In this document: positions 32,129-44,399 of the stretch, piece after piece | How positions within the stretch are numbered: position 1 is the first letter of the stretch | How the letters are laid out: every line of letters begins with the position of its first letter | Source of the DNA: Aspidapion aeneum | Lineage: Eukaryota > Arthropoda > Insecta > Coleoptera > Brentidae | Assembly (NCBI GenBank): GCA_963576565.1 | Contig: OY755044.1 | Location: forward strand, 43,652,735 to 43,716,734 | Length of the DNA stretch: 64,000 nt | Direction of reading: 5' to 3' | Notes under the pieces: model-generated | The model's input: the letters and a program-made list of their open reading frames with translations, nothing else | Told to the model about the DNA's origin: nothing | The model's database searches: none | Position numbers and translations under genes: made by a program

Positions 32129-34020
32129 TCCTGTCTAGACACCCACGTGCCAAAAACGTCTAAGCGGCGTAGAAAATATCCTCCCTGGTTTACTTCCCTC
32201 ATCATACGGTCGATTAAAGAAAAACATAAATACTTTCAAAAACACAAAAAAAGTCGCAGCGATAATGATTTACTTAAATTTCGAGAACTTCGTAATAAAA
32301 TAAAACGCGATACAGAAACATTATACCGCGAGTATTGCGCTAGACTTGAAGCGAACCTGACAACTCAACCTGGAAATTTCTGGCGCCTAATACAATCATT
32401 GCAGTCGAATAATGGTCTGCCGCAGTGCATGACATATCACAATGAAGAGAGTACGACGGATCCCCAGCGCATAGCTGATGCATTTGCTGATTACTTTCAG
32501 AGTTCATATACACAATCTCAGCGGCGTACCTCAGTACAAAATAATATTCCTTCTAATCTTAACTCAAATTTCATTTCACTTAAAAGCTTCAATGAATCTG
32601 AGGTATTGCAAGCACTAAAGACCATGAAACCCAAGGCCATTGTCGGTCCCGACAAAATTCCTGCATTTTTACTGAAAGATTGTGCATACGTCTTCGCTTA
32701 CCCCTTAACTGTTCTTTTTAACTTATCTTTAAAATTCTGCACATTTCCTGATACTTGGAAAAATTCTAAAATTATACCTATCCATAAAAAACAAGAAAAA
32801 GATCGTATTGTAAATTATCGGCCAATTACCATAATAAACAATTTTTCAAAATGTTTTGAACGCGTTCTCCATACATCGCTGTACTTTCCCCTGAGCAGTC
32901 AAATAGATTCCTGTCAACACGGCTTCATGAAACGCAAATCTACCACAACCAATTTAATTACTGTTACACACCTAATAGCTGAATCCTTGGATGCGGGTGC
33001 TCAGATTGATGTTATTTACACCGACTTTTCTAAGGCCTTTGACAGACTAGACCATAGTATTCTTCTCCGTACACTTGTAACCTTTGGCATCTCTGATGAT
33101 TTATCTAAGTTTCTTTATTCATACTTAACTGAAAGGCTTCACTATGTAGAATGCTATGGACAAACCTCCTCTACGCTCAAGGCTACTTCCGGAGTTCCTC
33201 AAGGCTCTATACTAGGTCCTCTCTTCTTTATAGCTTTTATAAATAGCATAGTTCATGACATAGAAGTTATTTGCCTATTGTACGCTGATGACTTAAAGCT
33301 TATCTGTAGAATAAATAACATTGCTGATTGTGAAAAACTTCAAGCTGCTCTAAATAAGGTATATACTTGGTGTCTTGATAACTCTCTCCCTCTCAATCCA
33401 TCTAAATGCAATGTAGTGTCTTTCACCCTTACAGAACAGGTAATTCAATTCAATTACTCCATTGATACAACCGAAATACCCAGGAGTCTGGAATTTAAAG
33501 ATCTCGGAGTAACATTCGATAGTGCTCTATCATTTGTTCCCCACATCCAGGATGTTGTAAAGAAAAGCTACCGAATGCTTGGGTTCATAATACGGAATTC
33601 TCAGTACCTAGAAAATAGTTCTAGTATAAAATTACTCTATTTTGCTTATGTCAGATCTAAATTGGAATACTCGTGCATAGTATGGTCTCCGTATTATGAT
33701 ACTCACGTTAATACTATTGAAAAAATTCAATTCTGAAGTACCTTGTTTTTAAGCTTGATGGTGTGTATCCCGAAATTGATATTCTGAACCAGGTCCTTTG
33801 TGAAAGGTTCAGTATATCTTCATTGGAGGACCGGCGCAAGTTGGCAGAGTTGCAATTCATTTTCAAATTAATACATAATCAAATCGACTCCCAGGAATTA
33901 TTGCATAAGATTAATTTTTTAGTACTTACCCAGAACATCAGCACGCACTACTGTTCCGTTTTATCTTCCTTACCAGCGCACCAATATTTGCAAAAATTCT
34001 CCAATAATTCGGGCTTGTAA
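32129..34020 (+). pseudogene. Non-LTR ORF2 reverse transcriptase, CR1/Jockey group
   Basis: The frame to 33736 carries GPDKIPAFLLKDC, IIPIHKKQEK with NYRPITIINNF, motif A DFSKAFDRLDHSIL, motif B GVPQGSILGPLFF and motif C LLYADDLKL, then a thumb region (LEFKDLGVTFDSALSF) and KLEYSCIVWSPYYD. A frameshift or deletion near 33735 moves the end into another frame (VYPEIDILNQVLCERFSI, to 34020). All RT catalytic residues are kept. The motif style fits the CR1/L2/Jockey superfamily, and I cannot fix the clade by eye. Confidence 0.92.
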
Positions 34021-34268
34021 CACGTGCAATCAGGCTTGCGACAGATGTGACATATTTAATTGCAGTATCTCTACCTTAAAAAATATACGATTTTCATAAT
34101 TTTTATTTCTGCTCACTCAGTGTAGATGTAGTAAATTTCTTTTATTTTGTACTTCATTTTATCCTTAGATTCTGTTATTGTTAATCACTGTATTCTTCCC
34201 CACTTTGTAATTGGGTTAACTCCTGTTAAGTGGTGTAAATAAAATAAAATAAAATAAAATAAAATAAA
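34021..34268 (+). other. Non-LTR 3' UTR ending in (TAAAA)n
   Basis: After the last codons comes an AT-rich 3' region, ending at about 34236-34268 with repeats of AAAAT/TAAAA. A short tandem tail in place of plain poly(A) is typical of CR1/L2-type elements. Confidence 0.75.
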
Positions 34269-35070
34269 TAAAGTGGTACCTTAACAAATTAGGTGCCGAT
34301 TTAACCATTGTGTGACGTTGTTCAAATAAACGGTTGTTTTTGTTGAACTGTGGATTTATCAAAAACTATTCAATTTCTACGGCTCTTAACTTTACAAAAA
34401 GCTTGCCCAATGTACTACATATGCTGTATCTTAAATTTGTAGTTTTGGTAAAATCCAAAATGGCGCATGCATTTAAAATTTGAGTTTACTTAACTCACTT
34501 GCCAAAAGTTTATGTATACCAATAAGATAATCGTAAATATTGACAAGAAAGCTACTTCTTTGCCGTTTAGAAGGACATATCACTTGTAAAAATCGGATAA
34601 GAAGTAAGAAAGACCACATCAAAATAGATATTGTTTTACACTTTTGAAAGGTAGGTAAAAAAACCTAATGAAAAATAACATCATGTTAGGGTGGCTGCTG
34701 GTGCCATTCGTGGACAATTACATCAATATAAAATTAAAAACAATCGCGTTACCGTGACACTTTTCCTAAAAAGTACTGTTGAACATAAGCAGGGCGCTTA
34801 AAATCATGCGCAAATTTGATGTAAGTTCCGTGAAGGTTTGGTTTAGTCAGAGACAAAATAAAAAGAGACTGCCGAAAAGATAGGGCCGCGCAGCCAACAA
34901 GTTCCAGTAGCGCACAGCGCTGCAATCGCGGACTATGTTTCTATTTGTATTTAAAACTAATTTTATTCTGTTCGATTGGGGTCGTTCATAAATTACGTAA
35001 AACTTTGAGAAAATTGTCTATCACATAACGCTTAGTATTTTCCTAATGCCATTTGTTGTTAGAAATGGTT
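34269..35070. other. Inverted-repeat sequence shared with 41700-42030; otherwise empty
   Basis: About 34270-34600 (GGTGCCGATTTAACC, GCCAAAAGTTTATGTATACC, AAAGCTACTTCTTTG) reappears reversed at about 41700-42030. GGGGTCGTTCATAAATTACG near 34977 belongs to a widespread repeat end also seen at 51391. No gene. Confidence 0.55.
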
Positions 35071-35460
35071 TACTATGTTGAATTGAATTGAATAAATCTT
35101 TATTAGCAAATCATGCTATTTCAAATTACAAACATAAATATAAAAAATACATTTAAATGTTAATACATACACCAGTATTTCTATAACAAAACAAATCCAA
35201 ACTTATAATACTAATAACTATTTACTTCTTATTATTACATAATGGCTAATATATCTCTGGAGAACAGCATCGCTGTGGAATAAGCTTCCTGCGACACTTT
35301 TCCTGCAGGTTACAATCTGAACCTTTTCAAAACCAACATACACCAACATTTCCGCGCACTTGCCGCTTCTCGAGCGTGATAGGGACACGGATCACCTTAG
35401 GTGATCCGTAATAGGGATCTCCTTGCGAGTGCGCACCGTAAAAAAAAAATTATTGAAATA
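35071..35460. pseudogene. Degenerate retrotransposon tail fragments
   Basis: TTGAATTGAATTGAATAAATC at 35075-35095 looks like a tandem 3' tail of a minus-strand non-LTR copy. At about 35255-35370 a plus-strand reading gives ALWNKLPATLF-like sequence followed by a stop, resembling a non-LTR ORF2 C-terminus. Footprint 6 lies within. Identification is weak. Confidence 0.35.
35379..35417. mobile_element. Footprint 6: 25-bp palindrome with ATAGGGA repeats
   Basis: Positions 35386-35410 read CACGGATCACC then TTAGGTGATCCGTA (last base changed from G). The 7-bp repeats ATAGGGA are at 35379-35385 and 35411-35417. Confidence 0.75.
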
Positions 35461-35843
35461 AAGCCAGGTTAAATAACAGCAATTTTTATTCAACTGAATT
35501 AGGATATAAGTCATTGTTTTATAAAGGAATCAGATTGTATAACAAATTACCGACATTAAAAATTGCAAATCAAATAATATGTTTAAGAGAAAACTTAAGA
35601 AGTACTTGTTGCCTAGTCAGCCTGATTGTTTATGTAAACCACCCTTGGTACTATATTATATTATATTATATTTTATTATTTTAGTCTCCATATTATTTTT
35701 TTGGTGTGTTTTAGTATAGTGACCTTTTCTCATAAAGAAAGATGGCAACAATGTTTTTTTTTTAGGATAGGATTAAAAAAATTTTACAGTACAATATAAG
35801 TACTTGATAAAGCTGTGTGTTACTAGATTATTCTTTTAGTATG

Positions 35844-35856
35844 TAGGTGATCCGTG
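35844..35856. mobile_element. Footprint 7: short copy, empty in the opposite arm
   Basis: TAGGTGATCCGTG follows TTTTAGTATG and precedes GTATAGGTATAG. The right arm of the inverted repeat (about 36180-36210, minus strand) reads TTTTAGGAGGTAGGTATAG at the same place and is 16 bp shorter. The duplication is blurred, sharing GTAT/GTAGG. Confidence 0.6.
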
Positions 35857-36402
35857 GTATAGGTATAGTTAGTTCTGTTGGGAATGATACAGGAATGTGC
35901 TTGTAATGGTTTTTCGGTATTATTAGAGAAATATTGAAATATAGCCAGGCTATAATTGTGCCAGGCACAATTTTGACACCTTCACATTGTAATATCAGCT
36001 GTGATCTTTCAACACATGGCCTTTGTTTACTATATGAACCGGAATAAATAGGAATAAAACGACGATAGTTTTAAATTCGACTTTGGTATGAATTTTGAAC
36101 GATTAACTGTCAGTTTTCAATGTAAATGTGTTAAAATAGTGCCTGGCAAGCATTCCTGTATCATTCCCAACAGAACTAACTATACCTACCTCCTAAAAGA
36201 ATAATCTAGTAACACACAGCTTTCTCAACTTACACTGTACTGTAAAGTGTTTTTAATCCTATCCTTAAAAAAACATTGCTACCATATTTCTTTATGAGAA
36301 AAGGTTACTATACTAAAATACACCAAAAAATAATATAGAGACTAAAATAAAAAAATATAATATAATATGATACCAAGGGTTTACTTAAACAATCAGGCTG
36401 AC

Positions 36403-36560
36403 CAGTGGCGTATATATGCCCGCCCCCCCCCCCCGAAGCTAAGATTTTTTTAGATATTTTCCACATATTTCATAAATACAAATATAAAATAGTATAAAAT
36501 ACGTCTTTATAAGGTCTGCCCCCCCCCTCCCCCCGAAACTTTTTTCTATATACTCCACTG
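36403..36560. mobile_element. hAT-type MITE, 158 bp
   Basis: The ends CAGTGGCGTATATA and TATACTCCACTG are inverted. AGGCTGAC flanks perfectly (36395-36402 and 36561-36568), an 8-bp duplication. Poly-C tracts lie near both ends. The uninterrupted AGGCTGACTAGG site is in the opposite arm near 35614, reversed. Confidence 0.88.
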
Positions 36561-36769
36561 AGGCTGACTAGGCAACAAGTAATTCTTTTTTTTTTCTCTT
36601 AAACATATTATTTGATTTGCAATTTTTAATGTCTAATGGTAATTTGATATACAATCTGATTCCTTTATAAAACAATGACTTATATCCTAATTCAGTATTT
36701 ATACTGTTTAAATAAAAATTGCTGTTATTCGTTGTTGCATAGGTATGAACATCTGTAACATTCATCAAT

Positions 36770-37899
36770 CAATGTTAATAGAAGTTGCAACCAAAAAAAT
36801 AAATAAATAATACAGGTATTCTACCCATATTACAAATTGCAATCATTTTTAAAAGCAAGTTACAAGTATATTGTAAACGCAGTCGAGTCAAACCTAACCT
36901 CAAATTCTTGGTTTGTTTTTCTGGAATTTTCGGATGCAAACATTTTGCTACGAAATAACTTTTTCACTACAAAGGAGATCTGTTTTGTGTTAAATCGCGT
37001 GTTACCAGACAAAACTGGTCTTGTTTTGTGACTAAGACAAGGTAAGAAAGATAATTTATGTTATTGAAGTTAGGGTCGATTTATATACTTGTTATACAGA
37101 TTGACACTGAACATATACATTGGTTTTAGATAAAATGTGTCAACTTAGTATTGGTGCATTGTGTGTTCGGGAGAGGTGATCATCTGTCCACAGCAGGTAT
37201 ACAAATTTTTTTAACAAGACTGTGTAGGACTCCACAGGACACTAAAATACACTACAGGACCAAGAATTTATTTGAGTCCTGTAGGATGGTGTACAAATTT
37301 TGTTCAGCTGTTTACCCCTCAGTTATGGCAGGGGTGGATCTAGGAACTTTATTTTGGGGGGTAGATATCATAATAAATATTGTATAAAACAGTTTTGCAT
37401 TGTGACCAGGATGTGTATTCTGTATGTAAAAACTTAATATAGTGTGAGATTTGGGGGGGGGGGGAATTTCCCCTCCCGTAGACCGCACCTTCTTATGGGT
37501 CATTGTCCATATAATTTTATTATTATTGATGTATTGCCTTTTCGGCATTTTCCATTTTTAGTTTTAGTAGATATTTTAGTCAGTAGTGCACCCAAGAATA
37601 GGTCTTTGGGGGACCCGAGACACAGTTATGCCATATCTTCACCTATTTAATTTTTTTATTCATGAAATATATGGAAAATGTCTAAAAATCCTTAGGCTTC
37701 TGTCTTTTAGTTTAGTGTTTGAACATAATTCTAGCTAGTGCTTTTACTTTTTAGGTACACAGACATTATGGATTTGTATGGATCATTACAAGCACATTGA
37801 GTACACACTGCTTGGTTGCAAATGTTTTTTCATTTAGGTAAGTAATAGAGAAATATTGGTTAATAAGTTTTGTCGCTTTCCACACCCATACTAGGGCCT
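36770..37899. other. No gene; a G-rich hAT-like end
   Basis: GCAGGGGTGGATCTAGGAAC near 37329 and a G tract at 37451-37464 look like parts of a hAT MITE, but I could not pair the ends. The remaining frames (36837-37031, 37151-37387) have no motifs. Confidence 0.45.
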
Positions 37900-37903
37900 A
37901 TTC

Positions 37904-38088
37904 TTAAAATACATAATGCCATTTAACATAATAATTATATGTTCAAAATTAATGCTCAAAGGGGTAGCAGTGTTTGGCCTTGTATTACACATAACTTTTT
38001 TTTAATGTAATTTGTTTCTTGAAAATTCTGTACAGAGGGTGGAGGTGGGTCAATTACATAATTTAAGAATAGGCCCAAAGTGTACTTA
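37904..38088. mobile_element. MITE with GGGCCTATTCTTAAA ends
   Basis: GGGCCTATTCTTAAAATA (from 37904) and TTTAAGAATAGGCCC (to about 38080) are inverted. The interior is AT-rich and non-coding. No clear duplication was identified. Confidence 0.6.
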
Positions 38089-39260
38089 GGGCAGAGCTTC
38101 AAGAGCTAAGCTCCCCCTTAAAAATTTGGTTAGCCCCTGAAATTATATTACATATAAACACATATTTCAGACAGAGTCGACAGGAAGGCTTATTGGGGTG
38201 GGGGAGGCAACAGCCACCTTTCCTCAGAAACTTTTTGATCTTCTGCAATTTTTTGTAACTCTAACTGTTTCCAAGAAAAGACAAAAAAGGAAAATTTGTA
38301 CTCTGCATTATTTTAATTTTATGCGAGTTTTATGTAATTTCTAAATAGCAATTGAAGATACAAGTTATTTTATTTTGTTTTTTTTTCTGAAAAATGGTTA
38401 GAGATAAAAATATTGCAGATCAAAAAATTTCTGAATAAAAGAAGGAATTCATTTTACATTTTTAAATCTGCCAATAACTTACTGCAAAAAAGTTTTTCCT
38501 AATATTTGACATGCTTAATGATGTATACCTTGTAACAAAACAACAAAAACATGTTCCAGATTTGAGCTAAATATCTCAAAAACTGCACGAGTTATAAATA
38601 AAAAGCAAACAAAAAACTAATATTTTAATAACCCGTCTCAAAAACTAAGCATGGTTATACAAAGTTTTTTTTCTTAAAATCACTCAAGATAATCCTCTGA
38701 AGTTTGGCGACATACTTAATTAACACCTGTATAAAATACCTACTATTATGAGTCCCCTGGCAGCTTTTTTTTTGCTTTTAGTTATCCAACGCAGCAATCA
38801 ACAATGGGATAACATCATTATGTGGTCACCTTTATTATTAAAAAATGGATTGGAGAATGGATATTGTGAAGAATATATGAAAATTACATTACAACATTTG
38901 AGCAATTCCACATAAACCTAGAAATTAGAAGTTTTCTAAAAATCCACAGTTTTTTGTAATATAAATACCTAGTTTATACATTTAAGGAAAAACGTTATAT
39001 TTGTTAAATATTTTTAGATTTTTCTAAAACAGTTCTCATTTTTAAAAAAATAAATATTACATTTTTTTAAAAACATTGTTTATTATTTAAGTATTACATT
39101 CTCGAGGTCATTCAAATTTTTATGTATGCGGAAAAAGTTTGGATATTTTACAGGTTTACATGACTAAAATTAATATATTTTTGATATCCAAATTCTTTTC
39201 GCATACATGAAATTAGCCTGACCTCAAAAATAGCACCTTTACTAAGAAAAAAATCATTTA
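38089..39260. other. AT-rich stretch with no recognisable gene
   Basis: Short G-rich tract near 38196-38206, then A/T-rich sequence. The minus-strand frame 39148-39435 overlaps the start of the Jockey fragment and is its shadow. Confidence 0.5.
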
Positions 39261-39269
39261 AAAAGCTCG

Positions 39270-40130
39270 CCGAGCCCGCCCGCGCATTAACGATCCCGGT
39301 TAAGGCAAATAAGAGCGGGAGTCCCGCAAGGCTCCCCGCTCTCGCCACACTTATATGCATGGTATACCTGTGACATCCCCAAAGATCGGAAAACGAAGCT
39401 CTATGTGTACGCGGATGACACTTTGACAACGTCAAAGTGTAATAACATCCAATACGTCGTCACAAGGCTTCAGAGGCACCTCGTAGAAATTGAAACCTGG
39501 GCTAAAAGGTGGAAAATTAAGATCAACCCAGACAAGACTCAAGCGATTGTCTTTACACGTAAAAGGGGCAATCCGCGAACAGAGCTTGCTCTGGGTGGTC
39601 GAAGGATACCCTGGCAAAGAAGGAACGTTAAATACCTGGGGTTAGTTTTCGACAAGAAACTAACCTGGAACGACCAGGTATCAAACGCACTTCAAAAAGC
39701 AAGGGGAGCCCACAGTAGGCTATACCCCTTGTTAAATGCCAGGAGCACTCTACACTGGAGAGTAAAATTACAAATATGGAGGCAAGTCGTTCGCCCCATA
39801 CTAACGTATGCAGCCCCATGCTGGAATAAGGTATGCAAAACACAAATGGGAAGGCTACAAAGCTTTCAAAACAGAGTCGTAAGACAAATAGCGGGAGCTC
39901 CTTGGTTTGTGCGTAACGTACAAATCAAGAGGGAGCTCAATATGGAGGATATCTCAGAAACGATCCAGGAGCAGAAGGATCGTTTCATGAGACGGGTCGA
40001 GGGGCATCAAAACCCCGTGGTACAGGATGCGTTCCTGTACCGGCCCGGAGACAGGCCAGGGACCTACAAAAGGCCCCTGGATGTCTAACAAAGTTGCGCC
40101 ACAAGGGCGCCAAATTGAGGTTTTTGAAGC
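39270..40130 (+). pseudogene. Jockey-clade RT fragment, 5'-truncated
   Basis: Translation gives RAGVPQGSPLSPHLY (RT motif B, about 39310) and LYVYADDTLTTSK (motif C, about 39400). The thumb region follows with AKRWKIKINPDKTQAIVF, VKYLGLVFDKKLTW and PILTYAAPCW, and the frame ends at 40088. This is the pattern of arthropod Jockey elements, whose 3' ends usually remain after truncation. The upstream palm sequence and endonuclease are missing and a stop lies just before the motif B region. GC content is clearly higher than the surroundings, suggesting a relatively recent insertion. Confidence 0.88.
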
Positions 40131-40690
40131 TTAGGTAAATCCACATGGAAAAGTACAGACTAAAAATGAAAGAAGTACATACCTATCATGCACAAGCATT
40201 AGTATCTTAGTAGCCCGCGCATTCTTAATTCTTCCAGTAGCCAAGGATGGCGCTAGCGTAAACTTGTTGCCGCTTTTGAACCATAGAATTAAGCACTCTT
40301 TTATTATTTTCTCTATGGGTATAGTTTAATGATGTCAGTTCGTGCAAAACTTTTACAAGTAACCCACCAAGCACAAAATCGTAAAAAACGTTAAATAAAT
40401 GTTTAAAAATTTTGTGTTAAAATTAAGTCAACTTTTGACATTAAAAAAACATGTAGAAAATCCTAACGAAAATTTTATGTAAAAGCATTACCAAAAATAT
40501 ACTTCTTAATAACGTTAAGAAACCAGCATTAAAAAAAACATAATTTCACTAACATTAAAAATAATACCATCAATATATGGTTATTTTTATAATGTTTTTC
40601 CTAGATCTCATTTCTAACGTTGAATTTAAGATATATGAAGCTAATAAATGTTTTGTTTTTTGAACATTAAAAAAAATGATACTATAGAGG
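40131..40690. other. AT-rich repeats of AACGTTAAAAA type
   Basis: Irregular repeats of short ACATTAAAAA-like units, similar to those at 41410-41640 and 57420-57660. No gene. Confidence 0.5.
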
Positions 40691-41680
40691 GCGCTGCCGC
40701 ATAGTTCCACTACCAGAACGGGCCATCGCCATTTTTAGTTGCATTTCGCTGCGAGATCATACGAGTCGATAACAGATACGCTTTGTGCAATTTTGGTTAC
40801 AATATTTACCTTTTGTAGAAACAAACAGGGCAAATTAAAAGCACAATTATTAATAATGATAGTGAATACATATTTGGATAGGAATATACACCAGTTGTGT
40901 GGAAAAGATGGTATAGTTAAAGAATAACCAATAGGTATGCAGTGATTTAAATAAAGCATTACAAAATTAGGTAAGAAAAGTAAACAAAAGTAAAAAAATT
41001 GTTTTGTATGGAATATCGCATACCTACGTTACAATTAATCAGACAGGGAATGCGAATGATTAGCCGCCGGACCTTAAGCCGCGTATTCATTTGAGGTAGA
41101 ATTCGCAAGCCTAGCAGCGGGACCAAACGAATGCTACGTTTGCATTCATGTTAAAGTGAATACGCGCCTTAAAATTGTTTGCCTTGTATTCACTTGAGCA
41201 TGAATTGTTTGGCCTCGTAGCAAGGCACTTACTACAAAATTATTGTTTACATAGAATTTGAAATTTTATTTTCAGAAGCTACGGATCCGAATTTCCTTTA
41301 CTGAGTGTCGAGTTCACGAAAACCTCAACGGACTGCTGCTGCCCTGCGTTTGCAAAACAGAAGAATTTTATATACGTTATTTATCACCTTATCTTTAGAG
41401 ATATTTGAAAAAAATATATTTTTTCATTGTTAAAAAAACATTTATTTTTCAATGTTAGAAAAACATTTCTTTTTCACTGTTAAAAATCAATATTTTTTTA
41501 ACGTTCGAAAAACACTTTAAAAAAACATTATAAAAACATAAGATTATTATTCTAACGTCAGAAAACGGGTTATTAAGCTTCTTTTTTAATATGAATATGA
41601 CGTTAGAACTAACATCCAATCTAACGTTATGTTTTTAAATTATACATTATTTTGACATTATTAAAATGTTTTTGTGTTTA
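40690..41680 (+). repeat. Dispersed 1-kb unit with exon-like structure, copy A
   Basis: Inverted relative of 57365-58412. It includes a conserved block from CCAGAACGGGCCATCGCC (about 40715) through an open segment (40739-40927, MHFAARSYESITD...). It then has ATTAG|GTAAGAAAAG near 40971, a strong 5' splice-site match. Near 41274 TTTTATTTTCAG precedes GCTACGGATCCGAATT, a strong 3' splice-site match, with the second open block to about 41370 (RIRISFTECRVHENL). AACGTTAAAAAA repeats follow. I do not recognise the protein, and the unit may be a transposon or a duplicated gene piece. Confidence 0.55.
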
Positions 41681-41699
41681 GTGGGAATCATTGAATTAT

Positions 41700-42030
41700 G
41701 TTATATATAAATAGATATCATTGATGAGAATATGCCTTTTACACGCCAAAGATGTAGCTTTGTTCTCAATTTTTAAAATCTTGTCATTGGCGTACATAAA
41801 CTTTTGGTAAGTGGGTTAAAAATACTCAAGTTTTAAAAGTATGCGACATTTTGAATTTTACTAAAACTACAAACTAAGGACACAGCATATGTAGTAAAAG
41901 ACCCAAGCTTTTTGTTAGGCCCATTACCGTAGATAGTAAATAGTCTTTGATAAAAAGTATAACAAAAATAACCATTTTTTTACCTACATACACAAAGGGT
42001 TAATTTAGCACCTAATTCGTTATTAAGGTT
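41700..42030. repeat. Inverted relative of 34270-34600
   Basis: Contains CTTTGGCGTGTAAAAGG-like and GTACATAAACTTTTGG segments complementary to the upstream copy. The two copies, 7 kb apart, could be separate insertions or ends of one large element. I saw no duplication that decides. Confidence 0.5.
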
Positions 42031-42568
42031 CAACTCATTCGTCTATGGTTTCAACCACAGTGGTTCAACTTTATTTATTATTTCTTAACCAACCATTTCG
42101 CAACACAAGCGACAGCTCGGTGTTTGCTATTGGTCAGAGCGTGAGATGTGGCTGGTCACATCGTTCAAAACCCAGAACAGATACCCAGGGATCCAAACGC
42201 ATTTGACACAAAAACGCGTCTATAATCCGGTAAAGTGCTACTTTGCGGTGATTCGTAGAAACAAATATATTTTTTACGAACAGTGTATTCTTATTCAATC
42301 ACACATGCTTTTTATCGCTCTATTTAGAAATATTTTAAAATGATGAAAATTGTTCTTATTGTTAGGTTTAAGTACCAAGTTATTTTTGTTCATACATACT
42401 GTTTTTAAGTAACTTTGACAAATATTATGTTAAAAATAAGGCAGGTACATGAGGGAAATAATAAAATAAGAGTATACTTAAATATTGTTGGAATTACACA
42501 ATTCACAAAAATATATTATCTACAAAATTTCTAAAATATTGTAAAGTAAAACAAAAATATAATTTTTA
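42031..42568. other. No gene recognised
   Basis: One 65-codon frame (42146-42343) without motifs and AT-rich sequence beyond. Nothing supported. Confidence 0.5.
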
Positions 42569-44200
42569 TTTATTCATATTAGGTGAAAAAACCCTGAAAC
42601 TTGGAAAAAATAGTGTATAACTATTCTTAAGCATCTGGGACACATCCCCACATATTCTCCGCCAAATTCCCCCTACATATAAGGCGCCAAAGGAACTAAA
42701 AATTCGGTTTTTTGTGATTTTCTTGAACACTAATAACTTTTAAAAAACGTGTAAAGAGAAAAAATACGCAGAATCATTCGGTATATAATGTAATGTTAAA
42801 AAAAATCTTACCTAAAATTTTAAAAACGACCTAGGTATATTGTTTTAAAATTTAGTTTTTGTTTCTTCAAAGTATCAAACTTTAAGTAAGGGTTAGGCCA
42901 ATGGTCAATAATAGCCGGACCGCCGGCCGCCGCGCCAATGGGACTTGAAATAAATCACTGTACGAGAAAAAAAAGCGCATATAAAAAAAGTTCAACTTCT
43001 GGGTAGAAACAGCTTTAAAATATGGGACAAAGGGGTTTAAACAAAATAAATGTAACCTAAGACTAGTTTTTTAAGGGTTTGAAATTATAAACATAGGTAA
43101 ATAAAGTTTTACCGACTAGTCGTTGTATCATGACTTTTCCCCAAAGATATACCTATACTAAAAGATTGTTTCTAAGATATCTAGAAAAAATAATTTATCC
43201 ATGTACATATATATCCTGCTTTTTGACAGCCTTGGTGTAAAATCATGACATAAAAAACTGAAAATTGCATATTAATACAAGTATTTGTTAAAAGTTATGT
43301 CATTGTAAGTACCTGTTTATAATTTTTAACTATTAATAAACCACCCTTAATTCATTTATTTTGTCTAAACCTCTTTGTCACATTTAAGTAGCAAATACTA
43401 CTTTGCTAAAATTTTATAAACATTACTTTTTTATGTGTTAAGCTGGAATTTAAAATAAAATAAAAGTGTACGCATTTGCGCATATTTTAATATTGTTTCT
43501 AGCCAGAAGTTTAATATTTTTAATTATACGCTTTTTTTTCTCGTACAGTATTGTATAAAAATTCAATTTTTAAAATCCCATTGGTGGTGCGGTTTAACTA
43601 TTTTCCTAACCTTTACTTAAAGCTGTTTGACTGAATTTTAGTAAATAATGTTTGGTACAGTCGGGGAAATTGCCGCTCTCGAAAATAAAAAATATTCCTA
43701 TTTGAAATTTGGAAAAGTATTTTTAACCAAAACAAAAAAATTGTGAACGTTATGCCTGTCTGTATACATACATATTTAAAAATTTATTCATTTTAATTTC
43801 TTGAAATGATTAATTTTGACAAAAAAAAATACAATGGCAATTTAAAAAGTCCCTGACTGTACAAGTGGAGATCAAGCTTAATATTATAAAGTATTAACAT
43901 TTAAAGACAAGTTACCTACAGAGTGGGAAAAAAATTAAATAAAAAAAAAAGGTAGTTAAGTATTTTTCTTAATTTTATAGTATAGACTGAATTTTTTTTA
44001 TCTCTAGATTTTTTTCAAAAAGATATTAGTTTTCGAGAAAATTGCAAAAAACTGATTTTTAGAACATTTGGGGCCTTATATCTAGCAAAACTCAAGGAGG
44101 ACTTTGGCGGAGAATATGTGGGATGTCTCCCAGATGCTAAGGAATATTTATACAAAAATCCAGCTTGCACCTATTTTTTTAGGTGAATTCCTAATATGAC
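42569..44200. repeat. Foldback element, about 1.6 kb
   Basis: The left arm (TCATATTAGGTGAAAAAACC near 42574, GGACACATCCCCACATATTC near 42639) is inverted in the right arm (GGCGGAGAATATGTGGGATG near 44106, CTAATATGA near 44192). Inner arms also pair, for example GGGACAAAGGGGTTTAAAC near 43023 with its complement near 43363. No coding sequence. Probably a non-autonomous foldback transposon. Confidence 0.7.
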
Positions 44201-44399
44201 TGGTCTATATTGGACTTATTTTGTTTCGAGTTCCAAGTTAATTAAGGGTGCGTTTTCCTTTGAGAGAAATACTTAATAGAACTGCTTTTGACAGTATTTC
44301 TTAGAAATTGACACATGTTAGAGAGTAGATGTCAGACAGCTTCGGTCGGCTATAAGACAGCATGAGAGAGCTGCCTGTTAAAGGAAACGTATATAACGT

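Larger units (their letters stand above)
35460..36760. repeat. Inverted copies of a non-LTR 3' end around MITEs
   Basis: About 35490-35880 and 36170-36760 are reverse complements. Both arms encode the same C-terminal peptide (LGYKSLFYKGIRLY then KLP, FKRK), plus-strand in the left arm and minus-strand in the right (36568-36768), resembling the end of CR1/Jockey-type ORF2. The TATAT-rich region at 35648-35690 lies in the arm's 3' UTR. A GGGACCTATTGC-family relative (35945-36150) forms the loop and a hAT MITE interrupts the right arm. Confidence 0.75.

Noticed and set aside
39148..39843. Minus-strand frames over the Jockey fragment
   Set aside because: Shadows of the RT frame, open because of its high GC content.
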